The notes: a model not told the origin generated them from the letters alone. DNA of 64,000 nt from Moraxella porci DSM 25326 (GCF_002014855.1 NZ_MUYV01000001.1:124001-188000); one strand, 5' to 3'. Counted from the first letter of the stretch, positions 48,986 to 58,557 are shown. Program-made: numbers and translations.

Positions 48986-49249
48986 ATGAGTATTAGCCCA
49001 ACCGATGCCCAAAGACGCATCATTTATCAAGCACGCCGCGGCCTAAAAGAACTCGATTATTATCTGGATCCTTATGTCAAAGAGCATTATTTGGCTGCCG
49101 ATAGTGATGAGCAGGCGGCGTTTGAGGCTTTATTGACTTATGAAGATCCAGATTTGTTGCTGTTTTTTTTGGGTCAACAGACGCCAAAAGAAGAAGGCGT
49201 TGCTGCACTGATCGCCAAGATGAAAGCGCTGCGCTTTGCCAAACTCTGA
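48986..49249 (+). CDS. sdhE: SdhE, FAD assembly factor for succinate dehydrogenase
   Basis: An 87-residue helical protein that helps attach FAD covalently to SdhA (and FrdA). The RGxxE motif is present (Arg18-Gly19-Leu-Lys-Glu22 within RRGLKELD), followed by the typical second half with LLTYEDPDLLLFFLG. AGGAG precedes the ATG. It is followed by a YgfX-like gene, as ygfY (sdhE) and ygfX are paired in enterobacteria. Confidence 0.92.
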   Translation: MSISPTDAQRRIIYQARRGLKELDYYLDPYVKEHYLAADSDEQAAFEALLTYEDPDLLLFFLGQQTPKEEGVAALIAKMKALRFAKL

Positions 49250-49292
49250 CAGCCATCAATCCGCCTAACTACGCATCAGACAGATTAAGATA

Positions 49293-49817
49293 TTGAGTAA
49301 ATATACTAAAAACATCTTAAAATTAGACATCAAAATTACAACCAGCAAATCCTTGATCTTATTTAGCTGCGCTGTGAGTGTTGTGGTGTTATTACTGTGT
49401 GCTACCGTGGGCTTATCGATCTGGCAATGGCTTGTGCTGGCCTTGCTTGGATCTGTGCTATTGATGCACATACATTGGCAACAAAAGCATCGTGTGCATC
49501 ACCTCAGTACCGATGACATTGATGGCGTTTGGCTGTTGGCGAAGATGGATACGCAGCTGTCAGCGCTGTCGGTGAGGCATCAGTTAGGCTCGCCTACCCC
49601 TAAAAAACCTGTGGATCAAGCCATCATCCATCAAGCTTATCTTCATGACATTGATGCGGTGGCCTTGGGTGTTACTCAGGCTGTGATACTCGATTTTTAT
49701 GTGATTTTGCCAAAAAAGCAGCGACTGCGTGTCGTGATATTCCAAGATCAGTTGACGGCGCGGGATTTTTCGCAGTTGATGGCGTTGGCGCGGTTAAGGC
49801 GAGGGATTGGCGTGTAA
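49293..49817 (+). CDS. YgfX-like membrane protein
   Basis: A 174-residue protein with two adjacent membrane helices (about 19-40 and 43-62) and a cytosolic C-terminal domain ending in LTARDFSQLMALARLRRGIG, which fits the YgfX (CptA-like) family. Some studies assigned YgfX-type proteins a toxin role against cytoskeletal proteins; others question it. Position directly after sdhE supports the assignment. The TTG at 49293 is the only upstream start in frame and has a poor ribosome site; a later start would cut the first helix. Confidence 0.6.
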   Translation: MSKYTKNILKLDIKITTSKSLILFSCAVSVVVLLLCATVGLSIWQWLVLALLGSVLLMHIHWQQKHRVHHLSTDDIDGVWLLAKMDTQLSALSVRHQLGSPTPKKPVDQAIIHQAYLHDIDAVALGVTQAVILDFYVILPKKQRLRVVIFQDQLTARDFSQLMALARLRRGIGV

Positions 49818-49967
49818 CAATGCGTTCAAAACTTGCACAAATCATTACAAAACTAAAGTCATGATTTTGTTAAGATGACATCAATATAGTGATTCTTGGC
49901 GGTCATTGGTTATCCATCAAAACCGCCATCACCTTATCATTCATCACAGTCAATTTAAGGAAAAATC

Positions 49968-50702
49968 ATGAGCTTACTTCAAAATATCGTCGGACAAGTC
50001 CTAAAAAACGCCATCCAAACTCAACCAACACAGCAGCCCAATGCCAACCAAAGCGGACTTGGCGGATTGCTTGGTGGTCTAGCCAATTCGATGGGTCAGT
50101 CTCAGCAGCCATCATCGGCTAATCAAGCTGGTTTGGGCGGTTTGCTTGGCAGTGTGCTTGGCTCACAAATGGGCGGCCGTCAGTCATCAGGCCTAGAATC
50201 GGTGTTGGGCGGTTTGCTTGGCAATTCTCGTCAAAATACCAGCGCTGGCGATTTGGGCAGTGTGCTGGGCAGCGTACTTGGTCAAGGTGGTATGGCTCGT
50301 GGCGGTTTGCCGCAGCAGTCAGGCGGCTTCAATAAAAGCACACTGCTATTGGCGCTATTACCTGTTGTGCTGGCTTATATCCAAAAAAATGGCGGCCTGT
50401 CAGGTGTACTTGGTAAATTCAGCAACAATGGCATGGGCAACAAAGCGCAATCATGGGTGAATATCGACGCCAATAATGATGGCATCGATGCAGGCGACAT
50501 TCAGCGCCTGTTTGGCGACCAAGAAATCCAAGCAGCGTGTGCCCAAACAGGTGCTAGCGAATCGGAAGTCTGTCAAGGCATCGCAGAGCTACTACCAAAA
50601 GTGGTCAATGACTTGACACCACAAGGCGATCTAAGTACCGAGCAAGAGGCAAATGATGAGATCGCACAGATTCTTGCGCAGATGAATGCCAATAAGCTTT
50701 AA
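49968..50702 (+). CDS. YidB/DUF937-family protein
   Basis: A 244-residue protein. Residues about 20-115 are Gly/Gln/Ser/Leu-rich low-complexity repeats (GLGGLLG-type units), then a hydrophobic stretch (STLLLALLPVVLAYI) and a C-terminal domain with GLSGVLGKF, QSWVN and a LLPKVVNDLTPQGDLS segment that align with E. coli YidB. Function unknown; the family is often cytoplasmic or surface-associated. AAGGA precedes the ATG. The 3' end overlaps a perfect 29-bp tandem repeat. Confidence 0.78.
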   Translation: MSLLQNIVGQVLKNAIQTQPTQQPNANQSGLGGLLGGLANSMGQSQQPSSANQAGLGGLLGSVLGSQMGGRQSSGLESVLGGLLGNSRQNTSAGDLGSVLGSVLGQGGMARGGLPQQSGGFNKSTLLLALLPVVLAYIQKNGGLSGVLGKFSNNGMGNKAQSWVNIDANNDGIDAGDIQRLFGDQEIQAACAQTGASESEVCQGIAELLPKVVNDLTPQGDLSTEQEANDEIAQILAQMNANKL

Positions 50703-50751
50703 GCGTTTTGATAAGCAAAAGCAAGCTTTAAGCGTTTTGATAAGCAAAAGC
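50694..50751 (+). repeat. Perfect 29-bp tandem repeat at the 3' end of yidB-like gene
   Basis: Two exact 29-bp units (50694-50722 and 50723-50751), each beginning AAGCTTTAAGCGTTTTGATA. The first contains the gene's stop codon; the second runs into the terminator stem. Looks like a recent slippage duplication. Confidence 0.9.
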
Positions 50752-50777
50752 AGTCGATGATGATCGGCTGCTTTTTT
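50746..50777 (+). terminator. Terminator after yidB-like gene
   Basis: Stem AAAAGCAGTCGAT / ATCGGCTGCTTTT (50746-50758 with 50763-50775), one wobble pair, loop GATG, followed by T. Confidence 0.85.
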
Positions 50778-50904
50778 ATACTATCAATAAAACCCAAGAT
50801 AAATCATCATCAAATCACATCGAAAACTTGCAAGCGGTGATAAGATTGGCGATAATGGCAGCTAAACATTTCACAAAAGTTCATTTTCATAATAAGGATA
50901 ACTG

Positions 50905-51579
50905 ATGCCAAATCTTGCTTTGTTTGACCTAGATATGACACTGCTCAATGTCGACAGCGATCACAGTTGGGGGCAGTTTATTGTCAATAAAGGCCTTGTC
51001 GATCCACAAGTCTATGCGGACGCCAATGACAAATTTTATCAAGATTATATCGCAGGTACGCTCGATGCGGTGGAGTATAATGAGTTTGTGGCGGCGTTTT
51101 TGCACACGCAGACGATGGCGGATTTACACGCTTATCGTGAAGAGTATCTAAATACTTGGATACGACCAAATATGCGCACCAAAGGCATAGCGCAAATCAA
51201 TCAGCACAAAGATGCTGGCGATGTCGTCGTGGTCATCAGTGCGACCAATGATTTTGTGGTGGTGCCGATTGCAGGACTGTTTGGTGTTGATGCGGATCAT
51301 ACTTTGTCAACAAAGCTTGAAATCATTGATAATCACTACACTGGCAAAGTCGCTGACCGTCCCAATTTTAAAGAAGGTAAGATTTATCATTTGACCAATT
51401 TGATCAAGGCATATCAAGATAAGGGTGTGCAGTTTGATAAGCTGATTGCTTATTCAGATTCCAAGAATGATTTACCATTACTAAACTATGTTGATGAAGC
51501 AGTCTGCATCACACCTGATGCGATTTTACGTGCTGAGGCCGAAAAAAACGGCTGGCGAATTGAAGATTGGTCACTGTAG
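50905..51579 (+). CDS. HAD-superfamily (IB) phosphatase
   Basis: A 224-residue cytosolic hydrolase of HAD subfamily IB. Nucleophile motif DLDMT with Asp8 and Asp10, motif II Ser in VVISATND, the Lys of KEGK, and motif IV YSDSKNDLPLL. It resembles SerB-like phosphoserine or histidinol-phosphate phosphatases (TIGR01490 type), but the substrate is not settled. AAGGA precedes the ATG. Single gene upstream of prfB. Confidence 0.85.
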   Translation: MPNLALFDLDMTLLNVDSDHSWGQFIVNKGLVDPQVYADANDKFYQDYIAGTLDAVEYNEFVAAFLHTQTMADLHAYREEYLNTWIRPNMRTKGIAQINQHKDAGDVVVVISATNDFVVVPIAGLFGVDADHTLSTKLEIIDNHYTGKVADRPNFKEGKIYHLTNLIKAYQDKGVQFDKLIAYSDSKNDLPLLNYVDEAVCITPDAILRAEAEKNGWRIEDWSL

Positions 51580-51618
51580 CGATGTGTGATGCTGGTCATA
51601 GAAAAATAACTTAAATAT

Positions 51619-51627
51619 TGCTATAAT
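51619..51627 (+). promoter_or_regulatory. Extended -10 promoter of prfB
   Basis: TGCTATAAT, exact extended -10, about 35 bases before the prfB ATG at 51663. Confidence 0.65.
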
Positions 51628-51662
51628 AAGCGGTTGATTTATTTTATACATTTGGAGCCATC

Positions 51663-52758
51663 ATGGAAATCGCCATCTACCAAGAACAAATCAAAGACCT
51701 TGCCAATCGTGGCCAAGAACTTCGGGGGTATCTTTGACTTCGAAGGCAAAAAAGAACGCCTAGAAGAAGTCAATCTAGAACTCGAAAACCCAGAGCTTTG
51801 GAACAATCCTGACATTGCCACCAAAATCAGCAAAGAAAAATCAGTGCTTGATGGCATCATCGGTGTGATCGAGGGGCTGGATGCTAGTCTAGACGATGCT
51901 GCAGCGATGCTGGAGCTGGCTGTCGAGGCAGATGATGAGAGCCTGCTTGCTGATGTGCAAGCTGAGCTGGATGCGGCACGTGCTAAGGTTGAGGATCTTG
52001 AATTTAAGCGGATGTTCAGTGGCGAGATGGATGCCAATAACTGCTACCTAGATATCCAAGCAGGCTCGGGTGGCACCGAAGCACAAGACTGGTCGCAGAT
52101 GCTACTGCGTATGTATCTGCGTTGGTGTGAGAGTCATGGCTTCAAGGCGGATGTCCTTGAGGTGTCAGAAGGTGGTGTGGCGGGCATCAAGTCGGCATCG
52201 ATTCATGTTAAAGGCGACTATGCTTTTGGTTGGCTGCGTACTGAGATTGGTGTGCATCGTTTGGTGCGTAAGTCACCGTTTGATAGCAATAACGGTCGCC
52301 ATACCTCATTTGCTGCCGTGTTTGTATCGCCTGAGATTGATGATAATGTCGAGATTGATATCAACCCTGCCGACCTACGCATCGATACCTATCGCTCGAG
52401 CGGTGCCGGTGGTCAGCACGTTAACACCACAGATTCGGCAGTCCGTATCACCCACCAACCGACAGGTGTGGTCGTTGCGTGTCAAAATGAGCGCTCACAG
52501 CACGCCAACAAAGACACCGCAATGAAGATGCTACGCGCCAAGCTGTATGAGCTAGAAATGCAAAAACGCATGGAAAAACAGCAAGCGCTCGAAGACAGCA
52601 AATCTGACATCGGTTGGGGTAGCCAAATCCGCTCGTATGTACTGGATGACTCTCGTATCAAGGATTTGCGTACAGGCGTTGAGACCTCCAATACAGGTGC
52701 GGTACTGGATGGCGATTTGGATAAATTTATCGAAGCAAGCCTAAAAGCAGGGCTGTGA
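51663..52758 (+). CDS. prfB: Peptide chain release factor 2 (programmed +1 frameshift)
   Basis: Releases completed peptides at UGA and UAA. The gene is read 51663-51734 (24 codons, [13 protein letters not shown]), then shifts +1 over an in-frame UGA and continues 51736-52758, giving 364 residues, like E. coli RF2 (365). Domain marks: GGQ in [18 protein letters not shown], the SPF codon-recognition tripeptide in RKSPFDSN. This is the normal autoregulated form, not a broken gene. The start is set by homology of the N-terminal peptide. Confidence 0.95.
51723..51738 (+). promoter_or_regulatory. RF2 programmed frameshift site
   Basis: CGGGGGTATCTTTGAC: an internal Shine-Dalgarno-like GGGGG, then CTT (51732-51734) followed by the UGA stop and C. 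The same architecture as the E. coli site. Low RF2 lets the ribosome slip +1 at CUU-U; high RF2 terminates at UGA, so RF2 limits its own synthesis. Confidence 0.95.
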
Positions 52759-52783
52759 TTGGTTAAATCAGCTGTCAAAAGCG

Positions 52784-52816
52784 AAAATCACTCATCGAAT
52801 GGTGGGTGATTTTTTT
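52784..52816 (+). terminator. Terminator after prfB
   Basis: Stem AAAATCACTCA / TGGGTGATTTT (52784-52794 with 52803-52813), one wobble pair, followed by T. Confidence 0.8.
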
Positions 52817-53075
52817 ATTGATTTTTAGTAAAAAAAATCACCCAGTTTATTTATCTTTGATCTGATGGCTATTGATCAACCCATTTTGTAATAATAAACC
52901 GTTTTAACAGATCATAAGGTGCATGCCAGAATTTTGCAGCTTATTTCCCACAATTTAGCATTTTGGGTATTTATTTCACTGGCATGTAATGGTAAAATCA
53001 TATTAATTTACAAGTGTAAATTCATTTGCGTTTTTACCGCATTGTTGGAATAACATAACTTAAGAGGAAACTATT
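52817..53075. other. Regulatory region upstream of the CoA-transferase
   Basis: No gene is visible here. It contains a perfect dyad at 53006-53021 (ATTTACAAGTGTAAAT, 7-bp arms, 2-base spacer) about 55 bases upstream of the ATG, a likely operator, but the regulator cannot be named. Confidence 0.45.
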
Positions 53076-54602
53076 ATGTCTCTAGATCGTATTCGTAACG
53101 CTAGCTTGCGTGACAAGGTGATGAGTGCCGAGCAAGCTGCCGAATTTGTCAAAAATGGCATGAACCTAGCCATCACAGGCTTTACCGGTGCAGGCTATCC
53201 AAAGGCACTACCAACCGCCATCGCCAATAAAGCCAAAGCTGCACATGAGCGCGGTGAAGCATTCAGCATCGGTATGGTCACTGGTGCATCTACCGCTCCT
53301 GAGTGTGATGGCGTACTGGCTGAAGCCAATGCGGTACATTTCCGCTCACCATTCCAATCAGATCCAACGCTTCGCAACAACATCAACGCAGGCCGTACCG
53401 CTTATCAAGATATGCACCTATCGCATGTCGAGCAGCAGATGCGTCAAGGCTTTTACGGCGAGTTTGACATCGCGATCATCGAAGCATCAGGCATCACCGA
53501 AGAAGGTCATATCATCCCTGCAATGGGTATCGGCCATGGTGTCGAAGCCATCAAATGCGCTAAGCATGTCATCGTCGAAGTGAACGCTGCCCAAAATGCC
53601 GGCCTAGAAGGTATGCATGATGTTTATGGCGAAGTGGGCTTGCCACCACACCGTAAGCCAATCCCGTTGGTTGGCGCATTTGACCGTATCGGTACACCAT
53701 ACATCGAATGTGCTGCTGATAAGATTGTTGCAATTGTCTTGACAAATGGCGGCGACCGTAACTCAAAATTCGCTGATCCTGATGATGTGTCAATTCGTAT
53801 CGCAGCACAAATCATTGACTTCCTTGATCATGAAGTCAAAGCAGGTCGCCTACCAAAGAGCCTACTACCACTACAATCAGGTGTGGGCAACGTAGCAAAC
53901 GCTGTTATGGCAGGTCTATTGGATGCGCCATTTGAAGATTTGACTGGCTACACCGAAGTACTACAAGATGGTATGCTAGATTTGATCTTGGCAGGTAAGA
54001 TGAAGCACGCTTCGGCGACTGCATTGTCATTCAGCCCTGATGCACTACAACGCTTCAATGACAATATTGAGTTCCTACGCGACAAGCTAATCCTACGCCC
54101 AATGGAAATCAGCAACAACCCAGAAATCATCCGTCGTCTAGGCATTATCGGCATGAATGCGATGATCGAAGCAGACATCTATGGTAATGTAAACTCAACA
54201 CATGTCATGGGCACTAAGATGATGAACGGTATCGGTGGTTCGGGCGACTTTACTCGTAACGGCTTCTTCTCGTTCTATGTCAGCCCATCAACTGCCAAGG
54301 GCGGTGCCATCTCATCAATCGTACCGATGGTTAGCCACCATGACCACACTGAGCATGATGTGATGTTCATCGTTACCGAACAAGGTATGGCTGATCTGCG
54401 TGGCAAGTCACCAAAACAGCGTGCCAAACTGATCATCGAGAATTGCTCACATCCTGACTATCGTGATATGCTGCGTGACTACTATGATCGCGCGTTGGCA
54501 GTGAGTGAGAAAGCAGGTGGCATCCACACGCCGCACATCTTGCTAGAAGCGCTATCATGGCATCAACGCTTCGTTGAAACTGGTGATATGCGTATCAAGT
54601 AA
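53076..54602 (+). CDS. Acetyl-CoA hydrolase/transferase family, succinate CoA-transferase type
   Basis: A 508-residue cytosolic CoA-transferase. GFTGAGYPKALP near the N-terminus, QSGVGNVANAV in the middle, and the GIGGSGDFTRNGFFSFYVSP and VTEQGMADLRGK stretches fit the AarC/Cat1 group, which swaps CoA between succinyl-CoA and acetate (or other acyl-CoAs). It could complete a TCA bypass or recycle acetate. AGAGGAAA precedes the ATG. Followed by terminators and then two acyl-CoA dehydrogenases, which suggests a joint role in acyl-CoA metabolism. Confidence 0.85.
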   Translation: MSLDRIRNASLRDKVMSAEQAAEFVKNGMNLAITGFTGAGYPKALPTAIANKAKAAHERGEAFSIGMVTGASTAPECDGVLAEANAVHFRSPFQSDPTLRNNINAGRTAYQDMHLSHVEQQMRQGFYGEFDIAIIEASGITEEGHIIPAMGIGHGVEAIKCAKHVIVEVNAAQNAGLEGMHDVYGEVGLPPHRKPIPLVGAFDRIGTPYIECAADKIVAIVLTNGGDRNSKFADPDDVSIRIAAQIIDFLDHEVKAGRLPKSLLPLQSGVGNVANAVMAGLLDAPFEDLTGYTEVLQDGMLDLILAGKMKHASATALSFSPDALQRFNDNIEFLRDKLILRPMEISNNPEIIRRLGIIGMNAMIEADIYGNVNSTHVMGTKMMNGIGGSGDFTRNGFFSFYVSPSTAKGGAISSIVPMVSHHDHTEHDVMFIVTEQGMADLRGKSPKQRAKLIIENCSHPDYRDMLRDYYDRALAVSEKAGGIHTPHILLEALSWHQRFVETGDMRIK

Positions 54603-54628
54603 TGATAGTTTTATGATGATTTGTCAAG

Positions 54629-54660
54629 CCGCTCAATCGATGATTGGGCGGTTTTATTTT
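54629..54660 (+). terminator. Terminator after the CoA-transferase
   Basis: Stem CCGCTCAATC / GATTGGGCGG (54629-54638 with 54642-54651), one wobble pair, followed by T-rich tail. Confidence 0.82.
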
Positions 54661-54817
54661 ATAATTTAATAAGTTATTTTATTAAATAATCAATGACTGG
54701 CGATGGTCTGGATTATTTTATGACCCATCAGTCAGATGGCGCATTTGCATTCATAGATTGCATTGGCTATTTTATTAGCATCAATATTGACATGCTAACT
54801 GAAAAAAGGATAGAGAT

Positions 54818-56644
54818 ATGCAATACACAGCACCACTTCGTGACATTCAATTTGTGATGCATGAGCTGCTAGACAGTCAGGCGCATTATGGAAAATTGCC
54901 TGCGTATCAAGAGCTTGATACCGACACCGTCAATAGCTACTTAGAAGCCGCGGCTGATTTTGCCCAAAGCGTGCTATCACCGCTGAACCGTACGGGCGAC
55001 ATGGAAGGCTGCCGCTTCGAAGACGGCAATGTTTATACGCCGAGCGGCTTTAAAGAGGCTTATCAGCAGTATTGTGAGCTTGGCTTTCCTGCGATCAATG
55101 CCGATCCTGAATATGGTGGCATGGGATTATCCACTTCACTTGGTAGTGCTGTGAGCGAAATTATGGGTACTGCCAACTGGGCTTTTGCCATGTATCCTGG
55201 CTTATCGCATGGCGCGATACAGACCATCGAGCATCACGGCACTGAAGCTCAAAAAGCCACTTATCTTGAAAAGCTGAATACAGGGCAATGGTCTGGCACC
55301 ATGTGTCTGACCGAATCGCATGCAGGATCGGATCTGGGTATCATTAAGACACGCGCTGTGCCAAATGACGACGGCAGCTATGCCATCACAGGCCAAAAGA
55401 TCTTCATCTCAGCTGGTGAGCATGATCTCACCGAAAACATCATCCACATCGTGCTGGCGCGATTGCCTGATGCACCTGCTGGCACCAAGGGCATCTCGTT
55501 GTTCATCGTGCCAAAGTTTTTGGTGAATGACGATGGCTCGGTTGGTGAGCGTAATGGCGTGGTATGTGGCTCTATTGAACATAAAATGGGCATCAAAGCC
55601 TCAGCCACTTGTGTGATTAATTTTGATGCTGCCAAAGGCTATTTGATCGGCCCTGAAAACCGTGGTCTAAACTGCATGTTCACCTTTATGAATGTTGCTC
55701 GTATTGGCACAGCGATTCAGGGCTTAGCGGCGGCTGAATTTGCTTTTCAAGGGTCACTCAGCTACGCCAAAGAGCGTACAGCAATGCGTGCCTTATCTGG
55801 TATCAAAGAGCCAAATAAACCTGCAGATACCATCATCCATCATCCTGCAGTGCGCAATATGCTACTGACCCAAAAAGCCTTTGCTGAGGGTGGCCGTGCG
55901 CTGGTGTATTATCTGTCTCAATTTGCCGACATCGTCGCTAAGGGCGAAAACCCAGCTGAAGTGAAATTTGCCGATGAGATGCTGTCGTTATTGACACCGA
56001 TCGCCAAAGCTTTCTTGACCGAGACGGGCTATGAATCCGCGAACCATGGTGTACAAGTCTATGGCGGACATGGTTATATCAGTGAATGGGGTATGGAACA
56101 AAATGTCCGCGACACCCGTATCGCCTGCCTATACGAGGGTACGACTGAGATTCAGTCGCTGGATTTGTTGGGTCGAAAAGTGCTGGGCAGTCAAGGTCGC
56201 TTGCTGGCTAATTTCACCAAAATCATCCATAAATTCTGTCAAGAACACAGCGATGATGATGAGCTGGGTCAGTTCATCCGTCCGTTGGCCAAGCTAAATA
56301 AGCAATGGGCAGATGTGACCTCGCGTATCGGTATGCAAGGCACTCAAAACCCAGAAGCCATCGGCGCAGCTGCGGTTGATTATCTGTTCTTTAGCGGCTA
56401 TGTGACTTTGGCTTATCTGTGGGCGCGCATGGCTGCAGTCGCCAAAGCCAAATTGGCAAGCTTTGATGAAAGCCTAGATGCGGACAAGGCTTTGCATGGC
56501 GAATACGGATTTTATGATGCCAAGGTGAAGACCGCAGAATTTTATTTTGCCAAGTTATTGCCACGCCATGCAGTGCATGTTGCTCGCATCAATGCTGGCG
56601 AAGAGACTTTGATGAGCATGGATGTTGAGCAGTTTGTGTTCTAA
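54818..56644 (+). CDS. Acyl-CoA dehydrogenase, long (about 600-residue) type, copy 1
   Basis: A 608-residue flavoenzyme with an extra N-terminal domain (MQYTAPLRDIQFVM start) and a C-terminal extension (about 470-608), the AcdA/DmdC-like or FadE-relative layout. TMCLTESHAGSDLG, then GTKGISLFIVPKF and QVYGGHGYISEWGMEQ are core family motifs. It oxidises an acyl-CoA to a 2-enoyl-CoA, passing electrons to ETF. Chain length is unpredictable. AAAAGGATAG precedes the ATG. A paralogue lies 124 bases downstream on the same strand. Confidence 0.9.
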   Translation: MQYTAPLRDIQFVMHELLDSQAHYGKLPAYQELDTDTVNSYLEAAADFAQSVLSPLNRTGDMEGCRFEDGNVYTPSGFKEAYQQYCELGFPAINADPEYGGMGLSTSLGSAVSEIMGTANWAFAMYPGLSHGAIQTIEHHGTEAQKATYLEKLNTGQWSGTMCLTESHAGSDLGIIKTRAVPNDDGSYAITGQKIFISAGEHDLTENIIHIVLARLPDAPAGTKGISLFIVPKFLVNDDGSVGERNGVVCGSIEHKMGIKASATCVINFDAAKGYLIGPENRGLNCMFTFMNVARIGTAIQGLAAAEFAFQGSLSYAKERTAMRALSGIKEPNKPADTIIHHPAVRNMLLTQKAFAEGGRALVYYLSQFADIVAKGENPAEVKFADEMLSLLTPIAKAFLTETGYESANHGVQVYGGHGYISEWGMEQNVRDTRIACLYEGTTEIQSLDLLGRKVLGSQGRLLANFTKIIHKFCQEHSDDDELGQFIRPLAKLNKQWADVTSRIGMQGTQNPEAIGAAAVDYLFFSGYVTLAYLWARMAAVAKAKLASFDESLDADKALHGEYGFYDAKVKTAEFYFAKLLPRHAVHVARINAGEETLMSMDVEQFVF

Positions 56645-56768
56645 TGCGTGATACGATGATGGCAGGCAGGCGTGCCATCATCCATCTGATTGCGCGATAA
56701 CCAAAAATGGCAAATAGCAATCGTTTTGCCACAGTTAACTTTGATAAAATGGATAAAAAGGAAATTTT

Positions 56769-58541
56769 ATGTCATTGAAATATTCCGCTCCGATTGATGA
56801 GATGCGTTTTACCCTAAAAGAAGTGTTTGATGCGCCGAAATTTTGGGCGAACAATGAGCAGTTGGCGCATGTCGATGAAGATACGGTGGACATGATCTTA
56901 GATGAGATGTCAAAATTTGCCACCGAAGTGCTGCTGCCACTCAATCAGTCTGGCGATCAAGAGGGTGCTCAATATCTGGGCGATGGCGTGGTGAAGACGC
57001 CGACAGGCTTTCAAGAAGCATTCAAAGCTTATGCAGAGGCAGGCTGGATTGGTCTGGGCGGTGATCCAGAATTTGGCGGTCAGGGCATGCCAAAGATGGT
57101 CACCATGCTGACCGAAGAGATGCTGTTTGCCACCAATCAGTCTTTTGCGCTGTATCCGAATCTGACGGTGGGCGCAAGCTTATGTTTGTTGGCGGTGGCC
57201 AGCGAAGCACAAAAGCAGCAATACTTGCAAAAGCTGTATGAGGGGCAATGGGCAGGCACTATGTGTCTGACTGAACCACATGCAGGCACAGATCTTGGCA
57301 TTATCAAAACGCGTGCCGTGCCAAACGATGACGGCAGCTATTCGATCACTGGCACCAAGATTTTTATCACTGGCGGTGAGCATGATCTGGCAGAGAACAT
57401 CATCCATTTGGTACTGGCCAAGACACCAGATGCGCCAGCTGGCTCAAAGGGCATCTCACTGTTTATCGTGCCGAAGTTTTTGATCAATGAAGATGGCAGC
57501 ATCGGTGAACGCAACGGCGTCAAAGCAGGTTCGATCGAACACAAGATGGGCATTAAGGCTTCGGCAACTTGTGTGATGAATTTTGATGCTGCCAAAGGCT
57601 ATCTGGTCGGTGAGGAAAACGCAGGTTTGGCCGCAATGTTTGTGATGATGAACTACGAGCGCGTGACCATGGGGCTACAAGGCTTGGGCGCGAGCGTATT
57701 GGCTTATCAAAATGCAGCAGCCTACGCCCAAGATCGCTTGCAAGGCCGTGCTGATACTGGCGTGGTAAATGCAGATAAAGCAGCCGATCCGATCATTCAT
57801 CATGCTGATGTGCGTCGTATGCTTTTGAACGCCAAGACCAACAGCGTGGCTGCACGTACCTTTGCGATGTATGTTGCCCAAAATCTGGATATCGCCAAAT
57901 TCAGTGACGATACTGATGCAAAATCAGCCGCCGCTCAAAAAGTCGCCTTATTGACGCCGATTGCCAAAGCATTTGTCACGGACAAATCTTTTGATGCAGC
58001 CATCGATTGTCAGCAGGTATTTGGTGGCCACGGCTACATCAGCGAGTGGGGCATGGAGCAGATCGTACGCGATACGCGCATCAGCCAGATCTATGAAGGC
58101 ACCAATGGCATTCAGTCACTGGATCTTTTGGGTCGCAAGGTTGTCAAAGATGGCGGACGCGCGATGATGGCATTCATCAATGAGATCAAACAAGCCGCCA
58201 AAGATGCCCCTGATCATGCGATCACACAAGCGGTGATCGACGCTGCCGATGAGGTGGCTGCACTGACATCGGTGATGCTCGATGCCGCCAAAACCGATGC
58301 CAATGCCATCAATGGCAATGCCGTGGATTATCTGCACGCGGTTGGCTATCTGTGCTATGCTTATATGTATCTTTTGATCGTAAAAGCCAGCGACGGCAAA
58401 ACTGGCGAGTTTTATGACTCGCGCCGCAAATTGGCTGATTATTTCGTGGCACGCAGCTTGCCTGATTTGTATGCTCATGCCAATATGGCCAAGTCGGGTG
58501 CAGACAGCATCATGGCATTTGATGCTGAGTTTTTCGCTTAA
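56769..58541 (+). CDS. Acyl-CoA dehydrogenase, long type, copy 2
   Basis: A 590-residue paralogue of the previous gene, clearly similar along its whole length (TMCLTEPHAGTDLGI, then GSKGISLFIVPKF and QVFGGHGYISEWGMEQ) but 18 residues shorter with a different substrate-pocket region (NYERVTMGLQGLGASVLAYQ in place of the copy 1 segment). The two probably take different acyl-CoAs (inference). AAGGAAA precedes the ATG. Closed by a terminator. Confidence 0.9.
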   Translation: MSLKYSAPIDEMRFTLKEVFDAPKFWANNEQLAHVDEDTVDMILDEMSKFATEVLLPLNQSGDQEGAQYLGDGVVKTPTGFQEAFKAYAEAGWIGLGGDPEFGGQGMPKMVTMLTEEMLFATNQSFALYPNLTVGASLCLLAVASEAQKQQYLQKLYEGQWAGTMCLTEPHAGTDLGIIKTRAVPNDDGSYSITGTKIFITGGEHDLAENIIHLVLAKTPDAPAGSKGISLFIVPKFLINEDGSIGERNGVKAGSIEHKMGIKASATCVMNFDAAKGYLVGEENAGLAAMFVMMNYERVTMGLQGLGASVLAYQNAAAYAQDRLQGRADTGVVNADKAADPIIHHADVRRMLLNAKTNSVAARTFAMYVAQNLDIAKFSDDTDAKSAAAQKVALLTPIAKAFVTDKSFDAAIDCQQVFGGHGYISEWGMEQIVRDTRISQIYEGTNGIQSLDLLGRKVVKDGGRAMMAFINEIKQAAKDAPDHAITQAVIDAADEVAALTSVMLDAAKTDANAINGNAVDYLHAVGYLCYAYMYLLIVKASDGKTGEFYDSRRKLADYFVARSLPDLYAHANMAKSGADSIMAFDAEFFA

Positions 58542-58557
58542 TTGACATGGCCTAGCT

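Noticed and set aside
51634..51662. prfB start in the second frame (MIYFIHLEP) or prfB as a frameshifted pseudogene
   Set aside because: The classical RF2 frameshift site and a homologous N-terminal peptide from 51663 explain the structure.
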